DNA of 35,653 bases from an uncultured Planctomycetaceae bacterium (GTDB taxonomy: Bacteria; Planctomycetota; Planctomycetia; Pirellulales; Pirellulaceae): assembly GCA_903863885.1 (NCBI GenBank), contig CAIPEB010000178.1, positions 1 through 35,653 of the forward strand, read 5' to 3'. Each line of letters opens with the position of its first letter. The first letter of the stretch is position 1. The notes beneath the pieces are model-generated. The model saw only the letters and a program-made list of their open reading frames with translations. It had not been told where the DNA came from and did no database searches. Position numbers and translations under genes: made by a program. Shown here piece after piece: positions 1 through 8,138 of this stretch.

Positions 1-2
1 CC

Positions 3-947
3 GATCTGCGGACGTTTCTGGTAACTGGCGGTGCGGGCTTCATCGGGTCTCATATCGTGGAAGCCCTCGTCCGCCGCGGCGACCGTGTCCGCGTGCTGGA
101 CAATCTCTGCACGGGCCATCGAGAGAACCTGGCCGCTTTCGGCAAGGACGTCGAGTTCATCGAAGGCGATGTGTCCGACCCGACGGTGACGGCCGAGGCG
201 GTCAAGGGCGTCGACTGCGTCTTCCACGAGGCGGCGTTGGCATCGGTGCCGCGCAGCGTCGAGCGTCCGATGAACACCCACCAGGCCTGCGTCACGGGCA
301 CGCTGAACCTGCTTGACCAGTCGCGCCGCGCGGGTGTTCGCCGCGTGGTCTATGCGGCATCGAGCAGCGCTTACGGAGACCAGCCCTATTCTTCGAAACG
401 CGAAAACGATCTGCCGGCGCCCCGGTCGCCTTACGCGGCCGCGAAACTGGCCGGCGAGCTGTACTGCCAGGCGTTTTTCCACACGTACGGCCTGGAGACG
501 GTCTGCATCCGGTATTTCAACGTGTTCGGCCCGCGCCAGGATCCGAATAGTCCTTATTCGGCGGTGATTCCCCTGTTCATCACGGCCATGCTCTCCGGTC
601 GTCGCCCGTTGATTTACGGCGACGGCCACCAGTCGCGCGACTTTACGTTTGTCGAGAACGTGGTTCGCGGTAACCTGCTCGCGGCGGATGCGGAGGGAGT
701 AGCAGGATTGATGTTCAACGTCGCGACCGGCCGATCAGTCACACTGCTCAATCTTCTGGCGGCCCTGAACAAGTCGCTGGGGATGAACGTCGAGCCGGAA
801 TTCAAGCCGCCGCGCGTGGGGGATGTGCGCGAGAGTCTGGCCGACATCACGCGGGCCGGCCGCCTCCTGGGATATGAACCGGTCGTGACCCTGCAAGAGG
901 GACTCGACCGCTCGATCGAATACTATCGCCGAGTCATTGGCGGCTAG
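3..947 (+). CDS. NAD-dependent sugar-nucleotide epimerase/dehydratase (5' end outside window)
   Basis: Extended short-chain dehydrogenase/reductase that most likely interconverts or dehydrates a UDP-sugar for surface polysaccharide synthesis. The frame is open from base 3, and the Rossmann motif GGAGFIG is encoded at about bases 18-38, before any credible start, so the true start lies upstream of the window. The catalytic pair is visible as SPYAAAK (Tyr and Lys three residues apart), preceded by a Ser-rich AASSSAYGD segment. The stretch RYFNVFGPRQDPNSPY followed by VIPLF is typical of the UDP-glucose/UDP-N-acetylglucosamine 4-epimerase branch (GalE/WbpP-like). This branch assignment is inference; a decarboxylase or 4,6-dehydratase is less likely. 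The stop codon directly abuts the stop of the convergent transporter gene. Confidence 0.9.
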   Translation, partial: DLRTFLVTGGAGFIGSHIVEALVRRGDRVRVLDNLCTGHRENLAAFGKDVEFIEGDVSDPTVTAEAVKGVDCVFHEAALASVPRSVERPMNTHQACVTGTLNLLDQSRRAGVRRVVYAASSSAYGDQPYSSKRENDLPAPRSPYAAAKLAGELYCQAFFHTYGLETVCIRYFNVFGPRQDPNSPYSAVIPLFITAMLSGRRPLIYGDGHQSRDFTFVENVVRGNLLAADAEGVAGLMFNVATGRSVTLLNLLAALNKSLGMNVEPEFKPPRVGDVRESLADITRAGRLLGYEPVVTLQEGLDRSIEYYRRVIGG

Positions 948-2246
948 TCAACCTTCGCCGGCCTCATCAGGGACGGACGGCAACGCAGGTGTGCGCTCGC
1001 GGTGGCGGTCTGCAATGACATAGGCGGCCGCGATGCCGGCCATCAGCGCGCCGACGATGAGCAACATGGTCGGATAGGCCGGGAAATGCAGCGAGCGGGC
1101 CCCGTGCAGCAACCCGCCGACCAGCGGCGAGCCGAGCAGGTTTCCGAAGTCGAACATCGCCAGCATCAGCGTTGTTCCCAGTCCGCGGTACTGATCGGGA
1201 AACACGGTACTCCCCGCAGCGACCACCGACGGAAACAGCAGCGCATGCGCGATGCCGGCCAGCACGCCGGGCAGCAGCCACTGCCACGGGTGGCTGACCA
1301 GCAGATAACAGCCGAGGCTGGCGATCAGCAACACCATGCCGACGATCACCCAGGGCCGGTTGCCGTAGCGTTCAAACAGGTTCCGCGTCAGCAACCGCAC
1401 AACGATGGCGACCACGGAATAAAAGGAAAAGAAGATACCGATGCTGGTCAGGCCGCGTTCGGCCGCAAAGGTCCGCAGAAACGTGAACGGCAGATTCAAG
1501 CCCGTGCCCGCCGCGATCGCAACGGCCAGGATCAGCCCGGGCCTGTATTGCCGAAACACGTCGAAGACATGCTTGCTCGGCCGAAACCGGGGCGGCGACT
1601 CGCGCCGCGTCGCCAGGCTGGCAGCCGCCATGGCGAGCAATGCGATTAGGCCGGCCACCTGAAACAGCCGGTTCAATTCAGCGTGGCCCACGAGGCCGTG
1701 TCCGCAAATCCAATCCGCGAGTTGCGGGCCGATGAGCATTCCGACAAACCCCGAAATGCCAACCGTTCCCACCATTTCCGCCACTCGCTGCGGAGGAACG
1801 AGCCTCGACACGAACGTGATCGACGCGCCGAAGATCCCCGCGAGGGCGGTCTGCATCGCGAGCCTGACGAGGAAGATCCCCGGGCCGAAGGCGGACGTGA
1901 TGAACTGGTGGGCCAGAACGCTTGCGACGTAGACCGCCAGCGAGCCGAGCCAGATTCGCCGCGAACCGTAGCGATCGATGCCCACGCCCTGAGCCAACCG
2001 CATCACGAGGCTGCCGACCATCCCGACGCCGACGATCAAACCGAGTTGAGCTTCTCCGCCGCCGACGAGTGACACGAAGTCCGCGTAACGGACGAACATG
2101 CTGACGGCTATCATCGTCAATCCGTTCGACAGATAGATCAGCCACATTTCGTCCAGCGTTCCTGCACGACGGGTTTCCACGCCGGCAGGAGCAGCAGCGG
2201 ACGTGGGGAGCAGACGTTCCGGATCCGCGGCAACGCGATTCGTCAT
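948..2246 (-). CDS. Major facilitator superfamily (MFS) transporter
   Basis: Polytopic inner-membrane protein of about 432 residues with the twelve hydrophobic segments expected of MFS carriers. After a short polar N-terminus the first membrane span begins near MWLIYLSNGLTMIAVSMFV, and a loop resembling MFS motif A (DRYGSRRIW) follows the second or third span. The substrate cannot be read from sequence. I chose the ATG at 2246 (MTNRVAADP). The frame stays open to an ATG at 2351, but those extra 35 residues are Pro/Arg-rich and not membrane-like. There is no strong Shine-Dalgarno site at 2246, so the start is moderately sure. The gene converges with the epimerase gene with zero bases between stop codons and is divergent from the cyclase gene. 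Confidence 0.88.
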   Translation of the reverse strand: MTNRVAADPERLLPTSAAAPAGVETRRAGTLDEMWLIYLSNGLTMIAVSMFVRYADFVSLVGGGEAQLGLIVGVGMVGSLVMRLAQGVGIDRYGSRRIWLGSLAVYVASVLAHQFITSAFGPGIFLVRLAMQTALAGIFGASITFVSRLVPPQRVAEMVGTVGISGFVGMLIGPQLADWICGHGLVGHAELNRLFQVAGLIALLAMAAASLATRRESPPRFRPSKHVFDVFRQYRPGLILAVAIAAGTGLNLPFTFLRTFAAERGLTSIGIFFSFYSVVAIVVRLLTRNLFERYGNRPWVIVGMVLLIASLGCYLLVSHPWQWLLPGVLAGIAHALLFPSVVAAGSTVFPDQYRGLGTTLMLAMFDFGNLLGSPLVGGLLHGARSLHFPAYPTMLLIVGALMAGIAAAYVIADRHRERTPALPSVPDEAGEG

Positions 2247-2315
2247 GGGCAATCCGGAAACGGGAGTGGTTCGCGTGGCGGGAGGAAGCCTACCGTGCGG
2301 GTCGGGGGCGACAAC

Positions 2316-2352
2316 GAAAACGATTATAATGCGATACTGCCATTTGTTCACG
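2316..2352 (-). promoter_or_regulatory. Candidate promoter for the MFS gene with a palindromic -10 box
   Basis: The octamer ATTATAAT at 2323-2330 is its own reverse complement, so a perfect TATAAT can be read on both strands in the divergent space between the MFS gene and the FHA-cyclase gene. On the minus strand TGAACA lies 16 bases upstream of it as a 4/6 match to a -35 box. On the plus strand I see no -35 match. Promoter activity is inferred, not shown. Confidence 0.35.
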
Positions 2353-2458
2353 GCGTGTTGTACCCATCGCCCTGTTTAATCACAGCGGATGCGGTCCGGC
2401 GGCGTTTGCCGAGTGCCGCGAGAACAGGCCTGCGCAGCTTTGCGAAGGGGATACTGCG

Positions 2459-4264
2459 ATGCCCGATCTGATCGCCCAGGGACCCGAGCCGCATCAGCGT
2501 TGGCGAAGGAGGCTCACGGAGAACGCGCCGCTCGTGCTCGGGCGCGCGGCCGGAGGCTGGGACGTGCCCTGGGACGACTGCGTTTCCCGCCGTCACGTGA
2601 CGCTGCGCTGGGAATCCGAGCGACTGCACGTCTCGAAGCTGGAGGGTGCGCGCAATCCGATCTTCTTCCGCGGACGGGAAACGGAGCGGTGCACGGTTCT
2701 GCCGGGCGAGCACTTCGTCATCGGCAGCACGTCATTCCACGTGGCCGAACAATACCTCGGAATCTCGCTGGACGCGCCGCCCCCGGTTACCGAGCAGGCC
2801 TTTTCAGCCGCACAGCTCAACCGCACGCGATTCCGTGATGCGGAAGGCCGCATCGAAATGCTCTCGAAGCTGCCCGAGATCATCTCCGGCTCGGCCTCGG
2901 ACGCGGAACTGATCGTGCGGCTCGACAACCTGCTGTTGAACGGAATCCCGCTGGCGCAATTTGTTGCGGTAGTGCGTCGGGACACCGGAGCTCAGAATCC
3001 GGCCCATCCCGGGGCCGGGAATGAACACGAAGTGGCGATCCTGCACTGGGACAGCCGTGGTCCCGAGCACATGCATTTTTCTCCGAGTGCCCGGCTGATC
3101 GAGGAGGCGTTGCGGAGCGGCAAAAGCGTGGTCCACGTCTGGCGGGGCCAGCCTCCCGCGACTTCGGCTGACTTCACCCAGTGGGACGATCTCGACTGGG
3201 CCTTCTGCACTCCGATTGCCAGCGTGTCGACGCCGGGCTGGGCCGTCTACGTCGCGGGCCGCGTCAACCCTTCGATAAACTTCGATCCTCGCGACCCCAG
3301 GGAACTGCAGGACGATCTGAAGTTCACCGAACTGGCCGCCACGACCTTCGCGCGACTCCGTGAGCTGCGGCGGCTCGAACGGCGGCAGGCCAGCCTGAGC
3401 CAGTTCATCTCGCCGATGCTGCTCGAGAGGATGGGCGATCGCGACCCCGAGGAAGCGCTGATGCCGCGCGAGGCCGAGGTCTCGGTGTTATTCTGCGATT
3501 TGCGGGGGTTTTCCCGTAAATCCGAGCAACTGGCCAGCGACCTGATGGGACTGCTCAACCGCGTCAGCCAGGCACTTGGAGTCATGACTCGCCGCATCCT
3601 CGAACAGGGCGGCGTCGTGGGCGATTTCCACGGCGATGCAGCCATGGGCTTCTGGGGATGGCCGCTCGCTCAGCACGACGCCGTAATCCGCGCGTGCCGC
3701 GCCGCGCTGGCCATCCGTGCCGAATTCACCGGCTCGAACAGTCGGGGGGATCATGCGCTGGCGGACTTCCGGGTCGGCATCGGCATCGCAACGGGCCGGG
3801 CGGTTGCCGGCAAAATCGGCACGCTCGATCAGGTCAAGATCACGGTCTTCGGCCCCGTCGTAAACCTTGCGTCCCGACTGGAGGGCCTGACCAAGCTGCT
3901 GCACGCACCGATCCTGATCGACGAGGCCAGCGCCAAGCTGATCCGAGCGTGCGTGCCCAAGGCCGAGGCCCGTGTGCGGCGGGTCGCGAGACTCAAGCCC
4001 TACGGCCTCGACAAGCCGCTGGAGGTCTGCGAACTGCTCCCTCCCGCGACGGAATACCCCGAATTAAGCGACGAGAACATCACGATGTACGAGGCCGCGC
4101 TCGATGCACTGCTCTCGGGCAACTGGTCCCTCGCCTTCTCGCTGCTGCACCACGTGCCGGCCGAAGACCGTGTCAAGGATTTCCTGACCGTCTTCATCGC
4201 GCAGCACAATCGCACGCCGCCGGACAATTGGGACGGGGTGATTTCGGTTTCGGAAAAGTACTGA
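2459..4264 (+). CDS. FHA-GAF-class III adenylate/guanylate cyclase
   Basis: Cytoplasmic three-part signalling protein of 601 residues. An N-terminal FHA domain (about 20-100) shows the GR motif at 28-29 and SRRH at 43-46, which bind phosphothreonine in this family. A GAF-like sensory segment follows (about 130-300), then a short helical linker and a class III nucleotidyl cyclase domain (about 335-520). The metal-binding aspartates are D347 (in FCDLRGFS) and D393 (in FHGDAAM), and the transition-state Asn/Arg pair is N469 and R473 (in VNLASR). At the position where adenylate cyclases usually have the purine-reading Lys there is D389; the second purine-reading position is T462, as in type IIIb enzymes. 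Start ATG 2459 has AAGGGG 8 bases upstream. Likely makes cAMP, but specificity is uncertain because of D389. A single-gene unit, convergent with the deacetylase-like gene. Confidence 0.9.
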   Translation: MPDLIAQGPEPHQRWRRRLTENAPLVLGRAAGGWDVPWDDCVSRRHVTLRWESERLHVSKLEGARNPIFFRGRETERCTVLPGEHFVIGSTSFHVAEQYLGISLDAPPPVTEQAFSAAQLNRTRFRDAEGRIEMLSKLPEIISGSASDAELIVRLDNLLLNGIPLAQFVAVVRRDTGAQNPAHPGAGNEHEVAILHWDSRGPEHMHFSPSARLIEEALRSGKSVVHVWRGQPPATSADFTQWDDLDWAFCTPIASVSTPGWAVYVAGRVNPSINFDPRDPRELQDDLKFTELAATTFARLRELRRLERRQASLSQFISPMLLERMGDRDPEEALMPREAEVSVLFCDLRGFSRKSEQLASDLMGLLNRVSQALGVMTRRILEQGGVVGDFHGDAAMGFWGWPLAQHDAVIRACRAALAIRAEFTGSNSRGDHALADFRVGIGIATGRAVAGKIGTLDQVKITVFGPVVNLASRLEGLTKLLHAPILIDEASAKLIRACVPKAEARVRRVARLKPYGLDKPLEVCELLPPATEYPELSDENITMYEAALDALLSGNWSLAFSLLHHVPAEDRVKDFLTVFIAQHNRTPPDNWDGVISVSEKY

Positions 4265-4303
4265 TGCCCGACCGTGCGGAGCGGACGCGCCGCAACGGAC
4301 TTC

Positions 4304-5239
4304 TCACTTCGCGGTCAACAGCGAATTGAGGTGCGTTTCGACGCACAGCGGCATGATATCGAGGTTGTAGCCCCCCTCGAGCACGCTGATGACGCGGCCC
4401 TGAGCGTGCACATCCGCCACTTCGAGCACGCGCTGGGTGAGTGTGGCGAAATCTTCGACTTCGAGCCCGAGCGAGCCGATCGGATCCAGCCGATGCGTAT
4501 CGAATCCCGCACTGATCAGCACGAGTTGCGGTTTCATCTTGTCGACGATGCCGTGCAGATGGCTGGTGAAATCCGACATGTATTTCAGCCGTGAAGTGCC
4601 GAATACCACAGGCACATTGCGCTTGGTCCCGACCGCGCTGCCGCCCCCGGTTTCGTGCGAGCTTCCCGTGCCCGGGTAAAACGGCCAGCGATGGATCGAG
4701 TAGAATCCGACCTGCTCATCCTCCCAGAATGCGGCCTGCGTTCCGTTGCCGTGATGTACGTCCCAGTCCACGATCAGAACGCGATCAAGATGGAATTCCC
4801 GAATCGCGCAGCGGGCGGCTACGGCAATGCTGTTGAACAGGCAGAAGCCCATCGCCTGGTCGGGCAGCGCGTGGTGTCCGGGCGGACGCACCAGGCACAG
4901 CGCCCGCCGGTCCTGGCCACCCACCACCCGCTCGACCGCGTCACAGACCGCTCCGACCGCCAGACATGCCGCGTCATAGGAACGGATGCTGATCACGGTG
5001 TCCGCATCGATGTGCCCTCCGCCGTGCGCGGCGAATTGGCGAATCTCTTCGACGTATTCGGGAGCGTGGATTCCGGCAATGCGCTCGGCGCTCGCCGCGG
5101 TGAACTGGGGGCGGGAACACCTGGCGTCCACCCCCCGGGCTTCCAGGTGCTTCATGACCCGGCGCAGCCGATCGGCTTTCTCCGGATGCCCTCCGGTGTC
5201 GTGCTCCAGGTAGAGAGGGTCGTAGTACAGCAGCGTCAT
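4304..5239 (-). CDS. Histone deacetylase family (AcuC/acetylpolyamine amidohydrolase-like) hydrolase
   Basis: Zinc-dependent deacetylase of 311 residues. The arginase/deacetylase-fold active site is complete: the tandem histidines H122-H123 in RPPGHHA, zinc ligands D160 and H162 in DWDVHHGNGTQ, the third ligand D247 in SAGFDTH, and the catalytic Tyr291 in LEGGYN. In bacteria such enzymes remove acetyl groups from proteins, polyamines or small amides; the substrate is not predictable here. Start ATG 5239 is preceded by GTGAGG about 9 bases upstream. The frame is open a further 39 codons upstream, but that part contains poorly conserved-looking sequence and the family normally starts at the LLYYDP strand. 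The gene is monocistronic, divergent from the secreted protein gene at 5464. Confidence 0.92.
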   Translation of the reverse strand: MTLLYYDPLYLEHDTGGHPEKADRLRRVMKHLEARGVDARCSRPQFTAASAERIAGIHAPEYVEEIRQFAAHGGGHIDADTVISIRSYDAACLAVGAVCDAVERVVGGQDRRALCLVRPPGHHALPDQAMGFCLFNSIAVAARCAIREFHLDRVLIVDWDVHHGNGTQAAFWEDEQVGFYSIHRWPFYPGTGSSHETGGGSAVGTKRNVPVVFGTSRLKYMSDFTSHLHGIVDKMKPQLVLISAGFDTHRLDPIGSLGLEVEDFATLTQRVLEVADVHAQGRVISVLEGGYNLDIMPLCVETHLNSLLTAK

Positions 5240-5463
5240 GGTCGCCTCACCTGACTGTATTCGACGGGCGTAACTGGCCAATTTACAAGGATTTGACAAG
5301 TTGACAAAGGGATCACTGCACAAGTACCCTAGATTTGTGGGCGAGTCTCTCGCCACACTGCCAGAACCACGTCGACTGATCCGCTATTGTTCCGGGTGGC
5401 GGAGAGCGGAAAGGCAGGGGAATTTCCGTTGCACCGCCCGGGCGAGCGTTTGAGGAGCTTACG

Positions 5464-7395
5464 ATGTCGTTATCGAAACAGGTTGTGTCTGCCGTTCTGC
5501 GCGGACGTGCGAACCGTTTTGTCGAGGCCGGAGCGATCCTGGCGACGGTGATCATTGTCGGCCTGCTCTTGACGTCCCCCCGATCCGCGCTGGCCCAGGC
5601 CTCTGCCGCGCCGTCCGCATATCAGGAACTGCCAACGGATCCCGAACTGGCCGGCGAAAGCAAGGCGTGGAAGGACCTGTATCAGCTCAAGCAGCGCGTG
5701 ATCACCGGCACTTCGCCGTTCGAAGAGAACCGGGCTCAGATCGAGAAGTGGTACAAGAACTTGCTCTATTCGTTCACGAAGCTCGACGAATTGCAGAAAC
5801 TGGCCCAGAAACGCGACGATATCCGCAAGGAACTCAAGGCGGCGAAGACGCCCGCATTGCGCACGATGATCATCGACTTGACCTACACGAACATGAAGGG
5901 GATCGTCACCTCCACGAGGTACAACTTCCACCCGAGTTCGCGGATCAACGCGTTGATGATGATCGGTGAGTTGAACCAGACCGAACAGACGGTTCAGCAG
6001 CGCACGGCCGATCCGCTGCCCAAGGCTCTCGACGAAGTGCTGCTGCCCGAATTCAAGAAACCCAACCAGACCGATGCGATGCGGGTGGCAGCTCAACTCG
6101 GAATTCTCCGCCACGCGCAGCTCGACTGGGCCCGCCAGGAAGCGCAGCGCATCCCCGCGGCAACCCGCTCGGACATTGTCAAGGAAATGCTCGCGCTGGT
6201 TCAAGCCAAAGCGCCTGCCGGGCGGGATGTGAAGGTGCATGCCTGGATGCAGGCGCGTGCTCTTGAGATCATCGCGGCACTCGGCGCCGTCGGCCCCAAC
6301 AACGAAGTGAATCAGGCGATCGAAGCTATCGTGATGAACCCCACGGCTGACACCTACCTTCGCTGCCTGGCCGCTCGATGCTATGAGCACGTGAACGTCA
6401 CCGGTCCCCAGAAACCGACGCTCGATCCGGTCGATGTTTCGATGAAGCTAGGCGCGCTGACCGCCCAGGTGATGCGGATCGAAATCGAACGCATCAACAA
6501 ACTCGTCGAAAAGGACTCTGCTCCCGCGGCCGGCGGAATGATGGCCGGAGGCGAGGGCATGATGTCGGGCGGCATGATGTCCGGCGGTATGATGTCCGGC
6601 GGAATGCCCCCGATGATGCCGGGAGGCATGATGTCCGGCGGAATGATGCCGGGCGCGGCCGCAGGTGCCGAAGGCGCGGAATCCGGCTCGATGGGCGGAT
6701 ATCCGGGCGGCATGATGATGGGCGGCTATTCGGGTTCAGGCATGATGAGCGCAGCCGCCGGACCGGGCGACGCCAAGATTGACCTCTATCGCCGCCGGCT
6801 GAAGGCGGACCTCGACGCGATCCGGCGCGGCATCCTGGGCATGGCGAAGATGGCCCCCGCGGATCCAGCCAAGAAAACGGTCGCCGATTTGAGCAAGAAG
6901 ATCGGCGAAGTGCTGACCGCCACCGACCCGCCGGACGACAAGAAAGCAGGCACTCCCGCCTCAACGCCGGGCGGAATGCCGTCCGGATACGGCCCGATGG
7001 GCGGCGGTATGATGCCACCGGGCCTCGCCTCCGGAGGCATGACGGGAATTGGCGGCAAGAAGGTCTTCACCGTCAAACAAATGACCGACGCAATCGAAAA
7101 GGCGCTGATCCCGCTGGAGGAAGTGACCAAGGGTGTCAACATGCCGGCTCCGCCGACTGTCAGCAGCGAGCCCGCACCGGAACCGGCTGCGACTCCGGCC
7201 CCTGGGGCAGCCCCGCCGGCCGCTCCCGCAGCACCGGCCGGGACTCCGCCGGCCGCACCGGCACCAACTCCTCCCGCGGCTCCCGCTGCAACACCGCCTG
7301 CGGCCACGCCGGCACCAGCTCCAGCGGCTCCTGCAGCCACGCCGCCCGCAGCACCGGCAACTCCGCCCGCCGCACCGGCGGAACCCAAGCCTTGA
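5464..7395 (+). CDS. Secreted protein with Met/Gly-rich and Pro/Ala-rich low-complexity tracts
   Basis: Unrecognised protein of 643 residues, probably exported. Residues 22-45 form a hydrophobic signal segment ending in SALAQA, a plausible signal peptidase site after an unusually long basic n-region. Residues 60-345 are largely helical with HEAT/armadillo-like regularity. Residues about 355-425 consist of repeats of GGMMSGGMM type. A helical stretch (440-500) is followed by a second Gly/Met patch and another helical segment. The last 90 residues are a Pro/Ala tail with repeated APAA/PPAAP units. Start ATG has GAGGAG 6 bases upstream. The layout suggests a periplasmic or surface scaffold with flexible linkers, but function is unknown. 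Met-rich patches could bind copper(I) or be mere linkers; there is no copper gene nearby to support the former. Confidence 0.85.
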   Translation: MSLSKQVVSAVLRGRANRFVEAGAILATVIIVGLLLTSPRSALAQASAAPSAYQELPTDPELAGESKAWKDLYQLKQRVITGTSPFEENRAQIEKWYKNLLYSFTKLDELQKLAQKRDDIRKELKAAKTPALRTMIIDLTYTNMKGIVTSTRYNFHPSSRINALMMIGELNQTEQTVQQRTADPLPKALDEVLLPEFKKPNQTDAMRVAAQLGILRHAQLDWARQEAQRIPAATRSDIVKEMLALVQAKAPAGRDVKVHAWMQARALEIIAALGAVGPNNEVNQAIEAIVMNPTADTYLRCLAARCYEHVNVTGPQKPTLDPVDVSMKLGALTAQVMRIEIERINKLVEKDSAPAAGGMMAGGEGMMSGGMMSGGMMSGGMPPMMPGGMMSGGMMPGAAAGAEGAESGSMGGYPGGMMMGGYSGSGMMSAAAGPGDAKIDLYRRRLKADLDAIRRGILGMAKMAPADPAKKTVADLSKKIGEVLTATDPPDDKKAGTPASTPGGMPSGYGPMGGGMMPPGLASGGMTGIGGKKVFTVKQMTDAIEKALIPLEEVTKGVNMPAPPTVSSEPAPEPAATPAPGAAPPAAPAAPAGTPPAAPAPTPPAAPAATPPAATPAPAPAAPAATPPAAPATPPAAPAEPKP

Positions 7396-7460
7396 TCGCA
7401 GATTGCTGCATAATTGCTTCTTGCACGGCACGAAGCTCATCGTCAGTCATCGCCGATGAC

Positions 7461-7545
7461 ATGGTGGCTCTTTGCTCCGCAAAAAGCCTCCCGGATGTTA
7501 TGCCGTACGGGCTTTTCGCGCGATAAGCGACCGTCAAGAAACCGC
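7461..7545 (+). repeat. Direct repeat, copy 1 (about 85 bases)
   Basis: Aligns with 8002-8087. Shared blocks include GCTCTTT, CTCCGCAA, GCCT, CTTTTCGCG/ATTCTTCGCG and the 13-base block AAGCGACCGTCAA followed by GAAACCG. By eye identity is roughly three quarters with few gaps. It begins 65 bases after the stop of the 5464-7395 gene. Confidence 0.7.
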
Positions 7546-7620
7546 AGGATGCATTGGCGTCGCGCGGCGAATGCCTGAAGGATGTCGCAGGATGACTCAC
7601 CCGCGACAGCATTCACTGAA

Positions 7621-7700
7621 GGCCGAAGGGCCCGCCCAACGCAGCCTCGGGCAACGTCCCGGGAAAAGACACCGCGAAGCACCTTTGGCCGAAGGCCAAA
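7621..7700. repeat. Hairpin cluster inside the gene-free region
   Basis: Three small inverted repeats in 80 bases: GGCC-GAAG-GGCC at 7621-7632, CTCGGG with CCCGGG around a 6-base loop at 7646-7663 (one G-T pair), and a perfect TTTGGCC-GAA-GGCCAAA hairpin at 7684-7700. None is followed by a T-run. The order resembles dispersed hairpin-bearing intergenic repeats I recall from planctomycete and related genomes; not verifiable here. Confidence 0.5.
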
Positions 7701-8001
7701 ATCAACCTCTGGCAAGAACGTCCCTCGCCGAGTTAATCGCCGACAAATTCCGAACGCAATCATGAGCGACGTGCTGCTCGAGCGTCACAAACGAGCGGCG
7801 AACCAGGCGGCACACTCTGGATTCACAAACCGACTTGCCATCCGCATCCATCCCGGTGTGCCCGCGCTCGCCGAAAATGTCCAGCACAATGGAAGGCGTG
7901 TTGCGGCGAGCTTGACACGCCCTCCGGATTTGATGCCACACCGTTCGTTCAGGTTGGGGCAGCGCATCCGGACCAACCAACCGAACCACGAAATGGCGTG
8001 G

Positions 8002-8087
8002 ATGGCCGCTCTTTACTCCGCAAGAGGCCTTTCGGGTGTCATGTCGTGCAGATTCTTCGCGGAAAGCGACCGTCAAAAAAGAAACCG
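8002..8087 (+). repeat. Direct repeat, copy 2 (about 85 bases)
   Basis: Second copy of the repeat at 7461-7545. Its right end runs into the A-tract and hairpin that, read on the minus strand, form the terminator of the DUF4430-DUF6580 unit. Copy 1 has the matching AAGCGACCGTCAA block but not the hairpin. Confidence 0.7.
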
Positions 8088-8101
8088 CCCGAAGGCGGCT
8101 T
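8075..8101 (-). terminator. Intrinsic terminator with UUCG tetraloop
   Basis: Read on the minus strand: AAGCCGCC, loop TTCG, GGCGGTTT, then C and six T (8 base pairs including one G-U). It lies 38 bases after the stop of the DUF6580 gene and should end the DUF4430-DUF6580 transcript. Confidence 0.75.
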
Positions 8102-8138
8102 CGATTGGTTCGATCTTGAATTCGTTTTCGTCGTGCGA

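Larger units (their letters stand above)
7396..8138. other. Gene-free region with direct repeats and hairpins
   Basis: About 740 bases in which I find no credible gene. Open frames exist on both strands but lack family resemblance, signal or consistent codon pattern. What it holds: an imperfect direct repeat of about 85 bases (7461-7545 and 8002-8087), a short hairpin-rich stretch between 7621 and 7700, and the terminator of the minus-strand DUF4430-DUF6580 unit at its right end. The composition looks like multicopy intergenic repeat DNA of the kind common in planctomycete genomes; that comparison is from memory. Confidence 0.6.

Noticed and set aside
5293-5306. Two TTGACA boxes 8 bases apart upstream of the gene at 5464
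   Set aside because: No -10-like hexamer at 16-18 bases from either; listed only as a possible promoter fragment.
5240-5356. N-terminal extension of the deacetylase-like protein to 5356
   Set aside because: The extra 39 residues do not match the family, and the internal ATG at 5239 has a good ribosome site.
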